Shown here in pieces: positions 54,494 through 63,793 of a stretch of DNA of 64,000 bases; positions within the stretch are counted from its first letter, which is position 1; the number at the start of each line of letters is the position of its first letter. Both the position numbers and the translations under genes were made by a program. The stretch covers positions 744,001 through 808,000 of the forward strand of contig NZ_JAOTEM010000002.1 of NCBI RefSeq assembly GCF_025628985.1. The letters are read 5' to 3'. Below the pieces are notes generated by a model, which saw nothing but the letters and a program-made list of their open reading frames with translations, searched no databases and was not told where the DNA came from. The DNA comes from Chryseobacterium edaphi. Lineage in GTDB: Bacteria; Bacteroidota; Bacteroidia; Flavobacteriales; Weeksellaceae.

Positions 54494-55489
54494 ATGGCAA
54501 TTTTACAATTCATAAAACCCGATAAAGTAATTCTACTTAACTCTGATGAATTTAAAGGTCAATTCGAATTCAGACCTTTAGAACCAGGTTTCGGGCTTAC
54601 AATCGGTAATGCTTTGAGAAGAGTGTTGCTTTCTTCTCTGGAAGGATACGCTATTTCATCTATCAAAATAGAAGGTGTAGAGCACGAATTTTCAACGATT
54701 CCAGGAGTAATTGAAGACGTTACCGAAATTATTCTTAACCTTAAGCAGGTAAGATTAAAAGCTACGGCAGAAAACCAGACTAACGAACAGGTTGTTGCTA
54801 AAGTTTCCGGTCAAACTGTAATTACTGCTGGGGATTTAGGTAAATCAATCAACGGTTTTGAGATTCTTAATCCAGAGTTGTTGATCTGTAACTTAAACTC
54901 AGATGTAACTTTCGAAATCACGTTTAATGTAGAAAAGGGAAGAGGATATGTGCCTTCTGACCAGAATAAGTCAAACAATGCTCCTGTAGGAACTATTGCT
55001 ATTGACTCAATTTTTACGCCGATCAAAAAAGTGCAGTACAGCATTGAAAATTATCGTGTAGAGCAAAAAACAGACTACGAAAAATTAGTATTAGATATTG
55101 AAACTGACGGTTCTATAAGCCCTCAGAATGCTTTAACTGAAGCTTCTAAGATATTGATTTATCACTTCATGTTGTTCTCTGATGAGAGAATCACTCTAGA
55201 AACTGAAGCTGTAAAGGCATCTATCCAATACGATGAAGAAACTCTTCACACAAGACAACTTCTTAAGTCTAAATTAGCAGATATGGATCTTTCTGTAAGA
55301 GCCCTAAACTGTCTAAAAGCGGCTGAAGTTGAAACATTGGGAGAACTGGTTTCTTACAGTAAGTCTGATTTGATGAAATTCAGAAATTTTGGTAAAAAAT
55401 CTTTGACAGAACTAGAAGAATTAGTGCATTCAAAAGGTCTTAACTTCGGTTTCGACGTTGCAAAATATAAATTAGACGCTGATAATTAA
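54494..55489 (+). CDS. rpoA: RNA polymerase alpha subunit
   Basis: The alpha subunit dimerises to start polymerase assembly and its C-terminal domain contacts activators. N-terminal domain (to ~230): [31 protein letters not shown]-terminal domain: [45 protein letters not shown] with the conserved Arg/Asn/Gly/Lys of the UP-element-binding face. 331 residues. Confidence 0.98.
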   Translation: MAILQFIKPDKVILLNSDEFKGQFEFRPLEPGFGLTIGNALRRVLLSSLEGYAISSIKIEGVEHEFSTIPGVIEDVTEIILNLKQVRLKATAENQTNEQVVAKVSGQTVITAGDLGKSINGFEILNPELLICNLNSDVTFEITFNVEKGRGYVPSDQNKSNNAPVGTIAIDSIFTPIKKVQYSIENYRVEQKTDYEKLVLDIETDGSISPQNALTEASKILIYHFMLFSDERITLETEAVKASIQYDEETLHTRQLLKSKLADMDLSVRALNCLKAAEVETLGELVSYSKSDLMKFRNFGKKSLTELEELVHSKGLNFGFDVAKYKLDADN

Positions 55490-55495
55490 ATAATA

Positions 55496-56017
55496 ATGAG
55501 ACACGGTAAAAAATTCAATCACTTAGGAAGAACAGCTTCTCACAGAAGCGCGTTACTTTCTAATATGGCTTGTTCTCTGATTGAGCATAAAAGAATCAAC
55601 ACTACTGTAGCTAAAGCGAAAGCTTTGAGAGTATACGTTGAGCCTCTATTAACAAAAGCAAAAGAAGATACTACACACAACAGAAGAATTGTTTTTTCAT
55701 ATCTTCAAAGTAAAGAAGCGGTTACTGAATTGTTCAGAACTGTAGCTCCGAAAATCGCTGAAAGAAACGGTGGTTATACGAGAATCATCAAGACTGGTTT
55801 CAGACCTGGTGATGCTGCAGATACTGCTTTGATCGAGTTAGTTGATTTCAATGAGCTTTATAATCCTAATGCTGAGGAGAAAAAGACGACAAGAAGAAGT
55901 AGAAGATCTACTTCTACTGCAAAAGTAGCTGTTGAAGCAACTTCAGCAGTAGAGGAAAAAGTTGAAGAGCCAAAGGCTGAAACAACTGATTCTACTGAAG
56001 AAAAAGCTGGTGAATAA
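55496..56017 (+). CDS. rplQ: 50S ribosomal protein L17
   Basis: [34 protein letters not shown] is universal. 173 residues; the core ends near residue 120 and a Thr/Lys/Glu-rich tail (about 50 residues, [20 protein letters not shown]... [21 protein letters not shown]) follows. Last gene of the ribosomal cluster, followed by a bidirectional terminator. Confidence 0.97.
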   Translation: MRHGKKFNHLGRTASHRSALLSNMACSLIEHKRINTTVAKAKALRVYVEPLLTKAKEDTTHNRRIVFSYLQSKEAVTELFRTVAPKIAERNGGYTRIIKTGFRPGDAADTALIELVDFNELYNPNAEEKKTTRRSRRSTSTAKVAVEATSAVEEKVEEPKAETTDSTEEKAGE

Positions 56018-56034
56018 TATTCATTCAGATATAT

Positions 56035-56068
56035 AAAAAAACCGCTCAGATTTCTGAGCGGTTTTTTT
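56035..56068. terminator. bidirectional terminator after rplQ
   Basis: 10-base stem accgctcaga / tctgagcggt with flanking A-run and T-run, serving rplQ and the convergent lipoprotein gene. Confidence 0.93.
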
Positions 56069-56073
56069 GTGTC

Positions 56074-56502
56074 TTATATTTTGGTTTTTACCAATTGAAT
56101 AATATTGTCTCCTTGATGAAGAATTAAACTGTCCCCTTTTACAGTCGCTTTCATCTCATCTTTTTCATAGGTTGTTTCACTTCCTGTTGATTTTATTTTG
56201 TCCAAGATAAATGTTTTTTTGTTGCTGGTGATTGAAACGTTATTTTCTTTAGGATCATAATTATAGACTACTTTTACTAATGTTCCGTCTGTAGCTTTGT
56301 AAACATAATCTGTTTTGATGGTCTTTTTACCATTTACATCAACATTATAGCCGATTGTGGAATCTACTTTACCGTTGTCTGCAAGAATGACCTGTTCTGA
56401 GGAATCGCTCTTAACAATTCCTTTATTTCCGCTTTCATTTTTTTTACAGCTTATTAAAGATAAAGCCACAAATGAAGCAGTTATTAAAATTCCCTTTTTC
56501 AT
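56074..56502 (-). CDS. small lipoprotein, possibly MliC-like
   Basis: 142 residues with a lipobox (FVALSLISC, Cys 19). Residues ~65-140 (DYVYKATDGTLVKVVYNY, KTFILDKIKSTGSETTYEKDEMKATVKGDSLILHQGDN) show the strand pattern of MliC/PliC lysozyme inhibitors, including the TDGT and YEKDEMKATVKGD segments. The match is by pattern only. It ends at the bidirectional terminator after rplQ. Confidence 0.62.
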   Translation of the reverse strand: MKKGILITASFVALSLISCKKNESGNKGIVKSDSSEQVILADNGKVDSTIGYNVDVNGKKTIKTDYVYKATDGTLVKVVYNYDPKENNVSITSNKKTFILDKIKSTGSETTYEKDEMKATVKGDSLILHQGDNIIQLVKTKI

Positions 56503-56607
56503 TAATTATATATTTTTTATTATTAATTTAATTCCCTAGTTGTGAAATTTTCATTAAATTTAATAAAAACAAAAAACAAACCAATAGCTAAGAAACTCAA
56601 ATTTTAA

Positions 56608-56627
56608 AATTACACAAAAGTGTAATT
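56608..56627. promoter_or_regulatory. operator site 1 (8-4-8 inverted repeat) upstream of the response regulator
   Basis: AATTACAC-AAAA-GTGTAATT, a perfect inverted repeat. Its right half overlaps a TTG (56626-56628), the likely -33 box of the promoter below. The right half is repeated exactly in site 2 at 59616-59623. Confidence 0.7.
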
Positions 56628-56656
56628 GTTTCCTCTTTGTTTTCTGTTGAAATTTG
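56626..56656 (+). promoter_or_regulatory. promoter of the response regulator unit
   Basis: TTG (56626-56628), a 20-base spacer and GAAATTTG (56649-56656), an off-consensus -7 box that would suit an activator-dependent promoter. The ATG lies 20 bases past it. The same arrangement occurs at 59622-59652. Confidence 0.6.
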
Positions 56657-56676
56657 TCTTAACGAAATCAAATAAC

Positions 56677-57309
56677 ATGAGCATTTCCATAGCCATAGTA
56701 GAAGACGAAAAAAACTACAACAATGCGTTGAAGAAGGTGATCGATTACCAAACTGATATGAAGGTGATCGCACAGTTTTTTGACGGAAATGCTGCTCTCA
56801 AAAATTTATCTGATCTTTCTCCCGATGTAGTCATGATGGATATCCAACTTCAGGATATGCTTGGAATTGATATTATCGGGAAGTTGAAAAAAGAAATGTC
56901 CGCAACACAATTTATTATGTGTACAAGCTTTGAGAATGACGAAATGATTTTCAATTCTCTAAAGGCTGGCGCAATGGGATATCTCATCAAAGGTGAAAGT
57001 ATGGATAAGATCCTATCATCAATCCGTGACGTTTATGATGGAGGTGCACCGATGAGTTTTTCGATTGCAAGGCGAGTTTTGACTCATTTTGAAAAAAAAA
57101 CAATTGAAGTGAAAGATTTTGAAGAGCTCACAAAACGCGAAACCGAAATCGTTGAACTTTTGTCGCAAGGACTTTTGTATAAGGAAATTGCTGATAAGAT
57201 ATTTGTTAGCATTGATACGGTAAAAAAACACGTCGGAAATATATACAGAAAGCTTCAGGTAAATAATAAAGTAGAAGCTATAAATAAATTTAACCATTTT
57301 AAAAACTAA
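56677..57309 (+). CDS. NarL/FixJ-type response regulator
   Basis: 210 residues from ATG 56677; the longer frame from 56626 adds 17 residues that precede the receiver domain and overlap the promoter. Receiver domain (1-120): acidic pocket VEDE, phospho-acceptor Asp 55 (VVMMDIQL), Lys in YLIKGES. C-terminal LuxR-type HTH (LTKRETEIVELLSQGLLYKEIADKIFVSIDTVKKHVGNIYRKL). It probably binds the 8-4-8 repeats. It is the first gene of the unit; the partner kinase is the fourth. Confidence 0.93.
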   Translation: MSISIAIVEDEKNYNNALKKVIDYQTDMKVIAQFFDGNAALKNLSDLSPDVVMMDIQLQDMLGIDIIGKLKKEMSATQFIMCTSFENDEMIFNSLKAGAMGYLIKGESMDKILSSIRDVYDGGAPMSFSIARRVLTHFEKKTIEVKDFEELTKRETEIVELLSQGLLYKEIADKIFVSIDTVKKHVGNIYRKLQVNNKVEAINKFNHFKN

Positions 57310-57313
57310 AATC

Positions 57314-58147
57314 ATGGAAAAAATTAAAATTGATTGTAAAAATGAGAAAGACAAAATAGATCAAGAGAAATCTGGAGAGCTATTTCGAATTTTCTCTAAT
57401 GAATTTAAGGATAACCTTTCAGAAATTGAGATTAAACTTAAAAAATATATACTGGCTGCCGGTATTGATAATATATTTACTACACCCATTCCTGATGATA
57501 AGCATAAAAAAGACTTAAGTAGTTTTACAAAAAAAGTACCATCAATAAAATCAAAATTATTTATACATTTTAATTTGTATGAAAAATTAGTTAATCATTA
57601 TTTGGACAATGGATTTACAGATATGAAAATTTCTTTTGTAAAGCCAAAAACTAATCAATTTCAATTACCTGAAATATCAGATGTTGATTTTCAAATGATA
57701 AATACACATGTTGATAAACTTTATGGAATTGTGACATTTGTTCAAAAAATCAATGGTGCAGAAGATATTATGCATAGTTATTTACTCTTTAATTTAAAAC
57801 AAGAATACTTAATAAGTGTAAATATTGTACAATTTGGAAATGAATTTATTGGTAGTTCAATAGGGCAGTCATTGAAAAATGCTTCTAAAGACGATTATGT
57901 TCCCAGTGCTATAAATTATGAGCTTTCTAAAGTAAAAGAGTATATAGAACGGATAAAGAATTATTTAGGCGGTTGTCTTAATAAAGATGTTTTTAAAATA
58001 GAGTATGATCTATGTTATGGTTTAAGATTTAACGTAGCTGGTAAAGAAATTGAATCTTTTTACTTGTCATCAATTCCTGTAGATACCAATAGTATTCGTC
58101 TCAATAGTGATTTTCCTTATTATGATCAAGGAAGTTTAGAACCATAA
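57314..58147 (+). CDS. hypothetical protein, 277 residues, inside the two-component unit
   Basis: It starts four bases after the response regulator stop. Lys/Asp-rich and soluble, no signal and no membrane segment. N-terminal helix KSGELFRIFSNEFKDNLSEIEIKLKKY, then a mixed alpha/beta region (FVKPKTNQFQLPEISDVDFQMINTHVDKLYGIVTFV, HSYLLFNLKQEYLISVNIV, LCYGLRFNVAGKEIESFYLSS). Not recognised. Its last base pair overlaps the next start (TAATG), so expression is tightly coupled with the membrane protein. Confidence 0.7.
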   Translation: MEKIKIDCKNEKDKIDQEKSGELFRIFSNEFKDNLSEIEIKLKKYILAAGIDNIFTTPIPDDKHKKDLSSFTKKVPSIKSKLFIHFNLYEKLVNHYLDNGFTDMKISFVKPKTNQFQLPEISDVDFQMINTHVDKLYGIVTFVQKINGAEDIMHSYLLFNLKQEYLISVNIVQFGNEFIGSSIGQSLKNASKDDYVPSAINYELSKVKEYIERIKNYLGGCLNKDVFKIEYDLCYGLRFNVAGKEIESFYLSSIPVDTNSIRLNSDFPYYDQGSLEP

Positions 58148-58773
58148 TGCTTTTAAAAATATACTATATTGTTTTTTTTATTACCGTTATAAAGTCGATA
58201 ATAATTTTGAGAAAGAAAACTTTTTTTTCTCAAAATTATTTTTTTGTTTTTTTATTGGTAAATTTTCTGACTGATTTTTCCTCAGAAATGAATATTATTA
58301 GCTCAAAAGCAATTCAATATAATTATCTGAATCTACTCAATATACTTTTTTTTATTTTTTTTTACTACAAACACATAAAGAGTTTTTTTTTATTAGTTTT
58401 AACATTAATCAGCATTTTAATTTGTATATATTTTACAAGTCAATTTTTTTATGTTGATAGATACAATTTGAGTCTAGCAATAATATATTGCGTTTCAAAT
58501 ATTTTCTATGTTCTTTATTGGATTAATTTAAAACTAAATAACATCTCAGAAATAAAAATAATTGATGAACCTCTTTTTTGGATTTCGACATCCCTTTTGA
58601 TATGGAGTTGTTTTTTTCTGTTCAGAATAATCCCGATGTACTTGTTAGATACTGAGGATAAACATTTTTTAAAGCTTTTAAAAAATGTTTTACTGATAAT
58701 AAACATTATAGTATACGCATTATTTTATGTAGGATTAACCAAATACACAAAAGATGAAATCTCTACCACCTGA
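58147..58773 (+). CDS. polytopic membrane protein before the histidine kinase
   Basis: 208 residues, about six to seven membrane helices spanning most of the chain, e.g. IYYIVFFITVIKSIII, LFFIFFYYKHIKSFFLLVLTLISILICIYF, LLIINIIVYALFYVGL. It has a layout like the sensor half of a split kinase. It shares one base with the upstream gene and 20 bases with the kinase gene. Very AT-rich with T8-T9 runs. Function unknown; it may sense or hold the kinase. Confidence 0.68.
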   Translation: MLLKIYYIVFFITVIKSIIILRKKTFFSQNYFFVFLLVNFLTDFSSEMNIISSKAIQYNYLNLLNILFFIFFYYKHIKSFFLLVLTLISILICIYFTSQFFYVDRYNLSLAIIYCVSNIFYVLYWINLKLNNISEIKIIDEPLFWISTSLLIWSCFFLFRIIPMYLLDTEDKHFLKLLKNVLLIINIIVYALFYVGLTKYTKDEISTT

Positions 58774-59542
58774 AATAAAATTGACATATATAATAGCGAT
58801 ATTATTAATTATGCTTTTAGTTATTTTTGTTATTCTTATCGTAATAACTTACAACAGGAAGCAGCTTTTGTATTTAAAAGAACAACAACTCAAAGAATCA
58901 GAGTACCAAAACCAACTTCTTCAAAAAGAACTTGAGAAACAAAAATCGATAGAAAAAGAAAGACAACGTATTTCTCACGATATGCACGATGATCTCGGAG
59001 CAGGAATTTCGGCATTAAAACTTCAGGCAGAGTTTTTAAAACAAAAAGCTGAAGACGAAGATTTAATAAACGATATCAATGAACTTCTAAAAACGTCCGA
59101 GGAAATGAACATTTCTATGCGAGAAATGCTTTGGAGTTTAAATTCGGGAAATGATACCGTTGGAAGTTTCGTTGAATATGCTAAAATCTATGCGGAGGGT
59201 TTTTTGAAAAAAACACAAATTGTATTGACTTTTGATAAAGATCAAATAACTTCTGAAACACCTATCTCAACAGATTTAAGACGTAGTATGTTTCTCTGTA
59301 TCAAAGAAGCTTTAAACAATGCGTATAAATATAGTGGTGCAGATCAACTAAAGCTTTCGTTTACTCAAGAAAATAAATATTTGATTATGGAAATATCAGA
59401 TAATGGTAGAGGATTTAAAATAGAAAATGCCTCAGGAAATGGTTTAAGGAATATGGAAAGAAGAATGAAAGAGTCCTGCGGAAAATTTGAAATTTCATCC
59501 ACAAACGAAGGAACTTTTATTTTTTTTAAGATTAACTTATAA
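58754..59542 (+). CDS. LytS/NarX-type sensor histidine kinase
   Basis: 262 residues. One membrane helix (TYIIAILLIMLLVIFVILIVITY, 11-33), a Lys/Glu/Gln coiled coil (40-72), the HisKA_3 dimerisation domain with phospho-acceptor His 78 in SHDMHDDLGAGISALK, and the ATPase domain (NNAYKYSGADQL, EISDNGRGF, NGLRNMERRMKE). No sensor domain is attached, which fits with signal input from the preceding membrane protein. It overlaps that gene by 20 bases. A terminator follows. Confidence 0.92.
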   Translation: MKSLPPEIKLTYIIAILLIMLLVIFVILIVITYNRKQLLYLKEQQLKESEYQNQLLQKELEKQKSIEKERQRISHDMHDDLGAGISALKLQAEFLKQKAEDEDLINDINELLKTSEEMNISMREMLWSLNSGNDTVGSFVEYAKIYAEGFLKKTQIVLTFDKDQITSETPISTDLRRSMFLCIKEALNNAYKYSGADQLKLSFTQENKYLIMEISDNGRGFKIENASGNGLRNMERRMKESCGKFEISSTNEGTFIFFKINL

Positions 59543-59561
59543 GCAGATTATTTAAAATTTT

Positions 59562-59596
59562 AAAATCAGCATCATTGTAATGACGCTGATTTTTTG
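59562..59596 (+). terminator. terminator after the histidine kinase
   Basis: 9-base stem aaaatcagc / gctgatttt with an inner tcat/atga stem and T-run. It ends 8 bases before operator site 2. Confidence 0.88.
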
Positions 59597-59603
59597 TTTT
59601 AAG

Positions 59604-59623
59604 AATCACCCTTTTGTGTAATT
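59604..59623. promoter_or_regulatory. operator site 2 (8-4-8 repeat) upstream of the second unit
   Basis: AATCACCC-TTTT-GTGTAATT. The right half equals site 1 exactly; the left half matches it at 6 of 8 positions. The distance to GAAATTTG is 21 bases, as at site 1. Confidence 0.65.
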
Positions 59624-59652
59624 GATTGAAGTTGTTATTAATTGGAAATTTG
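59622..59652 (+). promoter_or_regulatory. promoter of the second unit
   Basis: TTG (59622-59624), a 20-base spacer and GAAATTTG (59645-59652), the same boxes and spacing as the response regulator promoter. Confidence 0.6.
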
Positions 59653-59678
59653 AGGTATAAACTTTAAAACTAATAACC

Positions 59679-60101
59679 ATGAAAACAGAAAAAAAAATTC
59701 AGAAAAGACTTGATTTATTAAAAGGTAACAAATTATTTAATGATCAAGAAATTGTAAAAACTAAATATGACACAGAATTCTATGTGTGTGGTAATAATGG
59801 GAATGAAATAGAAATTTGGGTATCAGTGATTTCACCAAATTTGATTGTTACCAACGCAGCTTATATGAATAATACTGACGAAGTTGATATTAGTATTTGC
59901 CCGGTAACAATAGGAACAAATGTCAATTTAAAAGGAAAGAGATTTTTTGTCTATTCGGTAGCATCGTCAATTGAAGACAATACGGTCTTTGCTTTAAATG
60001 TAACATTAAGAGAAGGTGCGATAAGCAAGGTATTTACTGTTTCAATGATTTTAAACGATTCAGATACAGGGGAAATCGTTCAACAAATAAATTTTATTTA
60101 A
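59679..60101 (+). CDS. small unknown protein of the second unit
   Basis: 140 residues, no signal peptide or membrane segment. After a basic N-terminus (MKTEKKIQKRLDLLKGNK) the rest looks all-beta (EFYVCGNNGNEIEIWVSVISPN, KGKRFFVYSVASSIEDNTVFALNVTLREGAISKVFTVSMIL), perhaps an immunoglobulin-like or jelly-roll fold. Not recognised. It is one base upstream of the exported protein gene. Confidence 0.65.
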   Translation: MKTEKKIQKRLDLLKGNKLFNDQEIVKTKYDTEFYVCGNNGNEIEIWVSVISPNLIVTNAAYMNNTDEVDISICPVTIGTNVNLKGKRFFVYSVASSIEDNTVFALNVTLREGAISKVFTVSMILNDSDTGEIVQQINFI

Positions 60102-60102
60102 A

Positions 60103-61308
60103 ATGAAAACAAAAGTTTTTTTGATAATATTAATGATATTATTTATTAATATTTATTATTCACAGGAGGAAACCTCTGTTAATGTTGATTTATTAAAAGC
60201 ACCATCTTCTCCCGCATCGAACTTATTGGGTATAGCAAATAGTGATATTAATAAGCCAACTGATATTGCGAATTTAATGCTGAATCTGCAAGATGTAACT
60301 TCAATGTTTAAAAATCAGGCGGGATATGCATTAGATTTTTCACCATATTGGTTATTTGGGAAAAGCACAAAAAGTTTAGATAATATTATTAATGACAATA
60401 ATACAAGTGATATTCTCAAACAAACTTTAGTTTTTTCGGTTGCAATTAAAAATACTGATAGTACATCAACCAATTTACCAACAAATTCGGTCTTTACTTC
60501 TTTAGGATTTAAATTTTCGCTTTTTAGAGGAGAAATCAATGAAACAGTAAGAAAAAAGTATGATTCTGTAAAAAAACTGCATAAAAAAATTATCGATGAC
60601 TTAGTTATAAAAAACAAAAATATTTCCAATGATCCACAAGTGCTTTCAATAGAAAAAGATTTGGCAATAATGTTTAAGGCAGGAAAGAAAGAGACTACTC
60701 AGTATCAACAGTTAAAGACAAGGCTTGATAGCATAAAAAATGAAAAACTCATAGCAAATAATACAGTTTTTAATTCTAGTCAAGAAAAAATAAAACTCTT
60801 ACTGAAAGATTTTAATATATCCAGAAAAGGTTTCCTTTGGGACTTTGCAGGAGGTACAAGTCTCCAATTCAAGGAAAAAAGGTTCAACAATTCCAGAATT
60901 TACAACGCCGGTTTATGGACAGTTTTCGGCTATGCATTTGAAAATTCAGGAATTCCATTATTGCTTGTCCGATACATGTATAATCCAAAAAGCGATTGGA
61001 TGACCACTGAAGATTTTAAACCGGATGGTAACTTCTCAACATTCGATGCAGGTATAAAATATGAATACTCTCCCAAAGATTCAAAGTTCACAGGTAGTTT
61101 TGAGGGATTATATAGAAGTTTTATTTCCGGTTCAGATTTGAAACCTACTTGGAAATGTGTTCTCAATTTAGATTATGCCATATTTCCAAACCAGCATCTT
61201 ACACTTTCATTAGGAAAAGATTTTGACAACAACATCATCAAAAGCGGAAATGTTATAGCCGGACTTTCCTTCTTGAGCGGTATCGGAACTAAGAGAAAAA
61301 TTCAATAA
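60103..61308 (+). CDS. exported protein, probable outer-membrane beta-barrel
   Basis: 401 residues with a signal peptide (FLIILMILFINIYYSQ). The N-terminal part has NKPTDIANLMLNLQDVTSMFKNQAGYALDFSPYWLFG. A Lys/Glu-rich helical insert (about 145-250) interrupts the protein. The C-terminal part has alternating aromatic/polar strands (FLWDFAGGTSLQF, YNAGLWTVFGYAF, FSTFDAGIKYEYS, VLNLDYAIFPNQHLTLSLGKDF) as in outer-membrane barrels. Similar Bacteroidota proteins are unnamed. It lies between an unknown protein and the pYEATS-like gene. Confidence 0.68.
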   Translation: MKTKVFLIILMILFINIYYSQEETSVNVDLLKAPSSPASNLLGIANSDINKPTDIANLMLNLQDVTSMFKNQAGYALDFSPYWLFGKSTKSLDNIINDNNTSDILKQTLVFSVAIKNTDSTSTNLPTNSVFTSLGFKFSLFRGEINETVRKKYDSVKKLHKKIIDDLVIKNKNISNDPQVLSIEKDLAIMFKAGKKETTQYQQLKTRLDSIKNEKLIANNTVFNSSQEKIKLLLKDFNISRKGFLWDFAGGTSLQFKEKRFNNSRIYNAGLWTVFGYAFENSGIPLLLVRYMYNPKSDWMTTEDFKPDGNFSTFDAGIKYEYSPKDSKFTGSFEGLYRSFISGSDLKPTWKCVLNLDYAIFPNQHLTLSLGKDFDNNIIKSGNVIAGLSFLSGIGTKRKIQ

Positions 61309-61327
61309 TAAATTATAAACTGAAACA

Positions 61328-62218
61328 ATGTATTTATTAGATATTTTAATCATAATGATCATTACTGGTCTTATAGGTGGAGCGGTTAATTATTTGTCAG
61401 ATTCAAATAAAGTAACAGATACTTCAAAATTTAAACGATCTCTTTTGGAATGCTTATTCTTAGGTTTTGCTGCTACGATTATGATTCCTTTCTTCCTCAA
61501 ATTAGCAGATAGTTCTTTGCTTCAAGATATAAATATAAAGAATGAAAAAAACGGATCTTACTCTGTATTTTGTAAAGAAAATTTGGCTTTGCCTTTTGCT
61601 CAAAATTATTTGCTTTGGTCTGCCTACTGCCTTCTTGGAGCTGCGGCTGGAATGAAGTTTATTGAATTATTAATCAGTAAAGTTTTAACCCAGGCTGAAA
61701 AACAGGAACTTCAGGAAAAAGTTCAGGAAAAAGTAAAGGCAGATAAAAAGAAAATTGAGAATCTGCTAGCAACCGAACATTTGATGACTTCAACCTCAAA
61801 TTCTGAAAATCAGATAATCACAAAATCTGTTCAGACAGGTGTTCAAAAATCTATTGGTCCAATAAAATATCCCGGTGATCCCCAAAAAGGGAGATTTGGT
61901 TGTAAAAATAAAGATAATGGAAGAACTTTATCAGTAGAATATACCGATTCCAGAATAAAAGATTTTCTGAATTTAATCATTACCGTGTCTACGGATAGTC
62001 CAAATCACCCGTTTGAAGGTGACCTCTACCTTTATCTCCATGATTCATTTGCAAAATCATTGATTAAGATTGAAGCGGATGGTAAAGAAAAAGTTTCTTA
62101 TGAAATTCCTTCTTACGGAGCATTTACAATAGGAGCAAGTGCAGATGATGGTCGCACTCTTTTGGAATTAGATTTGTCTGAATTAAAAAACTTTCCGGAA
62201 GATTTTAGAAACAGATAA
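61328..62218 (+). CDS. three-TM protein with C-terminal pYEATS-like domain
   Basis: 296 residues. Three membrane helices: residues ~3-21 (LDILIIMIITGLIGGAV), ~38-60 (SLLECLFLGFAATIMIPFFL) and ~90-112 (LLWSAYCLLGAAAGMKFIELLI). A Lys/Glu/Gln helix (EKQELQEKVQEKVKADKKK) and a low-complexity linker follow. The C-terminal ~110 residues (LIITVSTDSPNHPFEGDLYLYLHDSF, YEIPSYGAFTIGASADDGRTLLELDLSEL) read as a prokaryotic YEATS-like beta-sandwich. I recall these as the YLATT and pYEATS families of predicted biological-conflict systems (Aravind group). The effector or ligand is unknown. Confidence 0.75.
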   Translation: MYLLDILIIMIITGLIGGAVNYLSDSNKVTDTSKFKRSLLECLFLGFAATIMIPFFLKLADSSLLQDINIKNEKNGSYSVFCKENLALPFAQNYLLWSAYCLLGAAAGMKFIELLISKVLTQAEKQELQEKVQEKVKADKKKIENLLATEHLMTSTSNSENQIITKSVQTGVQKSIGPIKYPGDPQKGRFGCKNKDNGRTLSVEYTDSRIKDFLNLIITVSTDSPNHPFEGDLYLYLHDSFAKSLIKIEADGKEKVSYEIPSYGAFTIGASADDGRTLLELDLSELKNFPEDFRNR

Positions 62219-62243
62219 ATATTAAAAAAATAAAATTTAAAAG

Positions 62244-62283
62244 ATTCTCCAATTATCTTAAAGATATTTGGAGAATTTTTATT
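62244..62283 (+). terminator. terminator after the pYEATS-like gene
   Basis: Long A/T-rich hairpin: attctccaa / ttggagaat with an inner tatctt/aagata stem, followed by T-run. Confidence 0.85.
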
Positions 62284-62386
62284 TGTAGTTAATACGAATA
62301 CTTATAAATAATTAAAATTAACTAAAATTTAACTCAAAAAACATCAATTGTCATCCTTCAATTAACAAAAAAACTTATTTTTTAAT

Positions 62387-62394
62387 TAAATTTG
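62387..62394 (+). promoter_or_regulatory. eno promoter -7 element
   Basis: TAAATTTG matches TAnnTTTG, 23 bases before the eno ATG. No clear -33 TTG. Confidence 0.45.
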
Positions 62395-62399
62395 TCTAA

Positions 62400-63710
<1,311 letters not shown>

Positions 63711-63721
63711 AATTAAAATAA

Positions 63722-63757
63722 AAAAAACAGCAAACTTTTTTAGTATTGCTGTTTTTT
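63722..63757 (+). terminator. terminator after eno
   Basis: Stem aaaaaacagcaa / ttgctgtttttt with a 12-base loop and T-run. Confidence 0.88.
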
Positions 63758-63793
63758 GTGTATTTTTAAGAAATTTAAATAAAATATTATATA

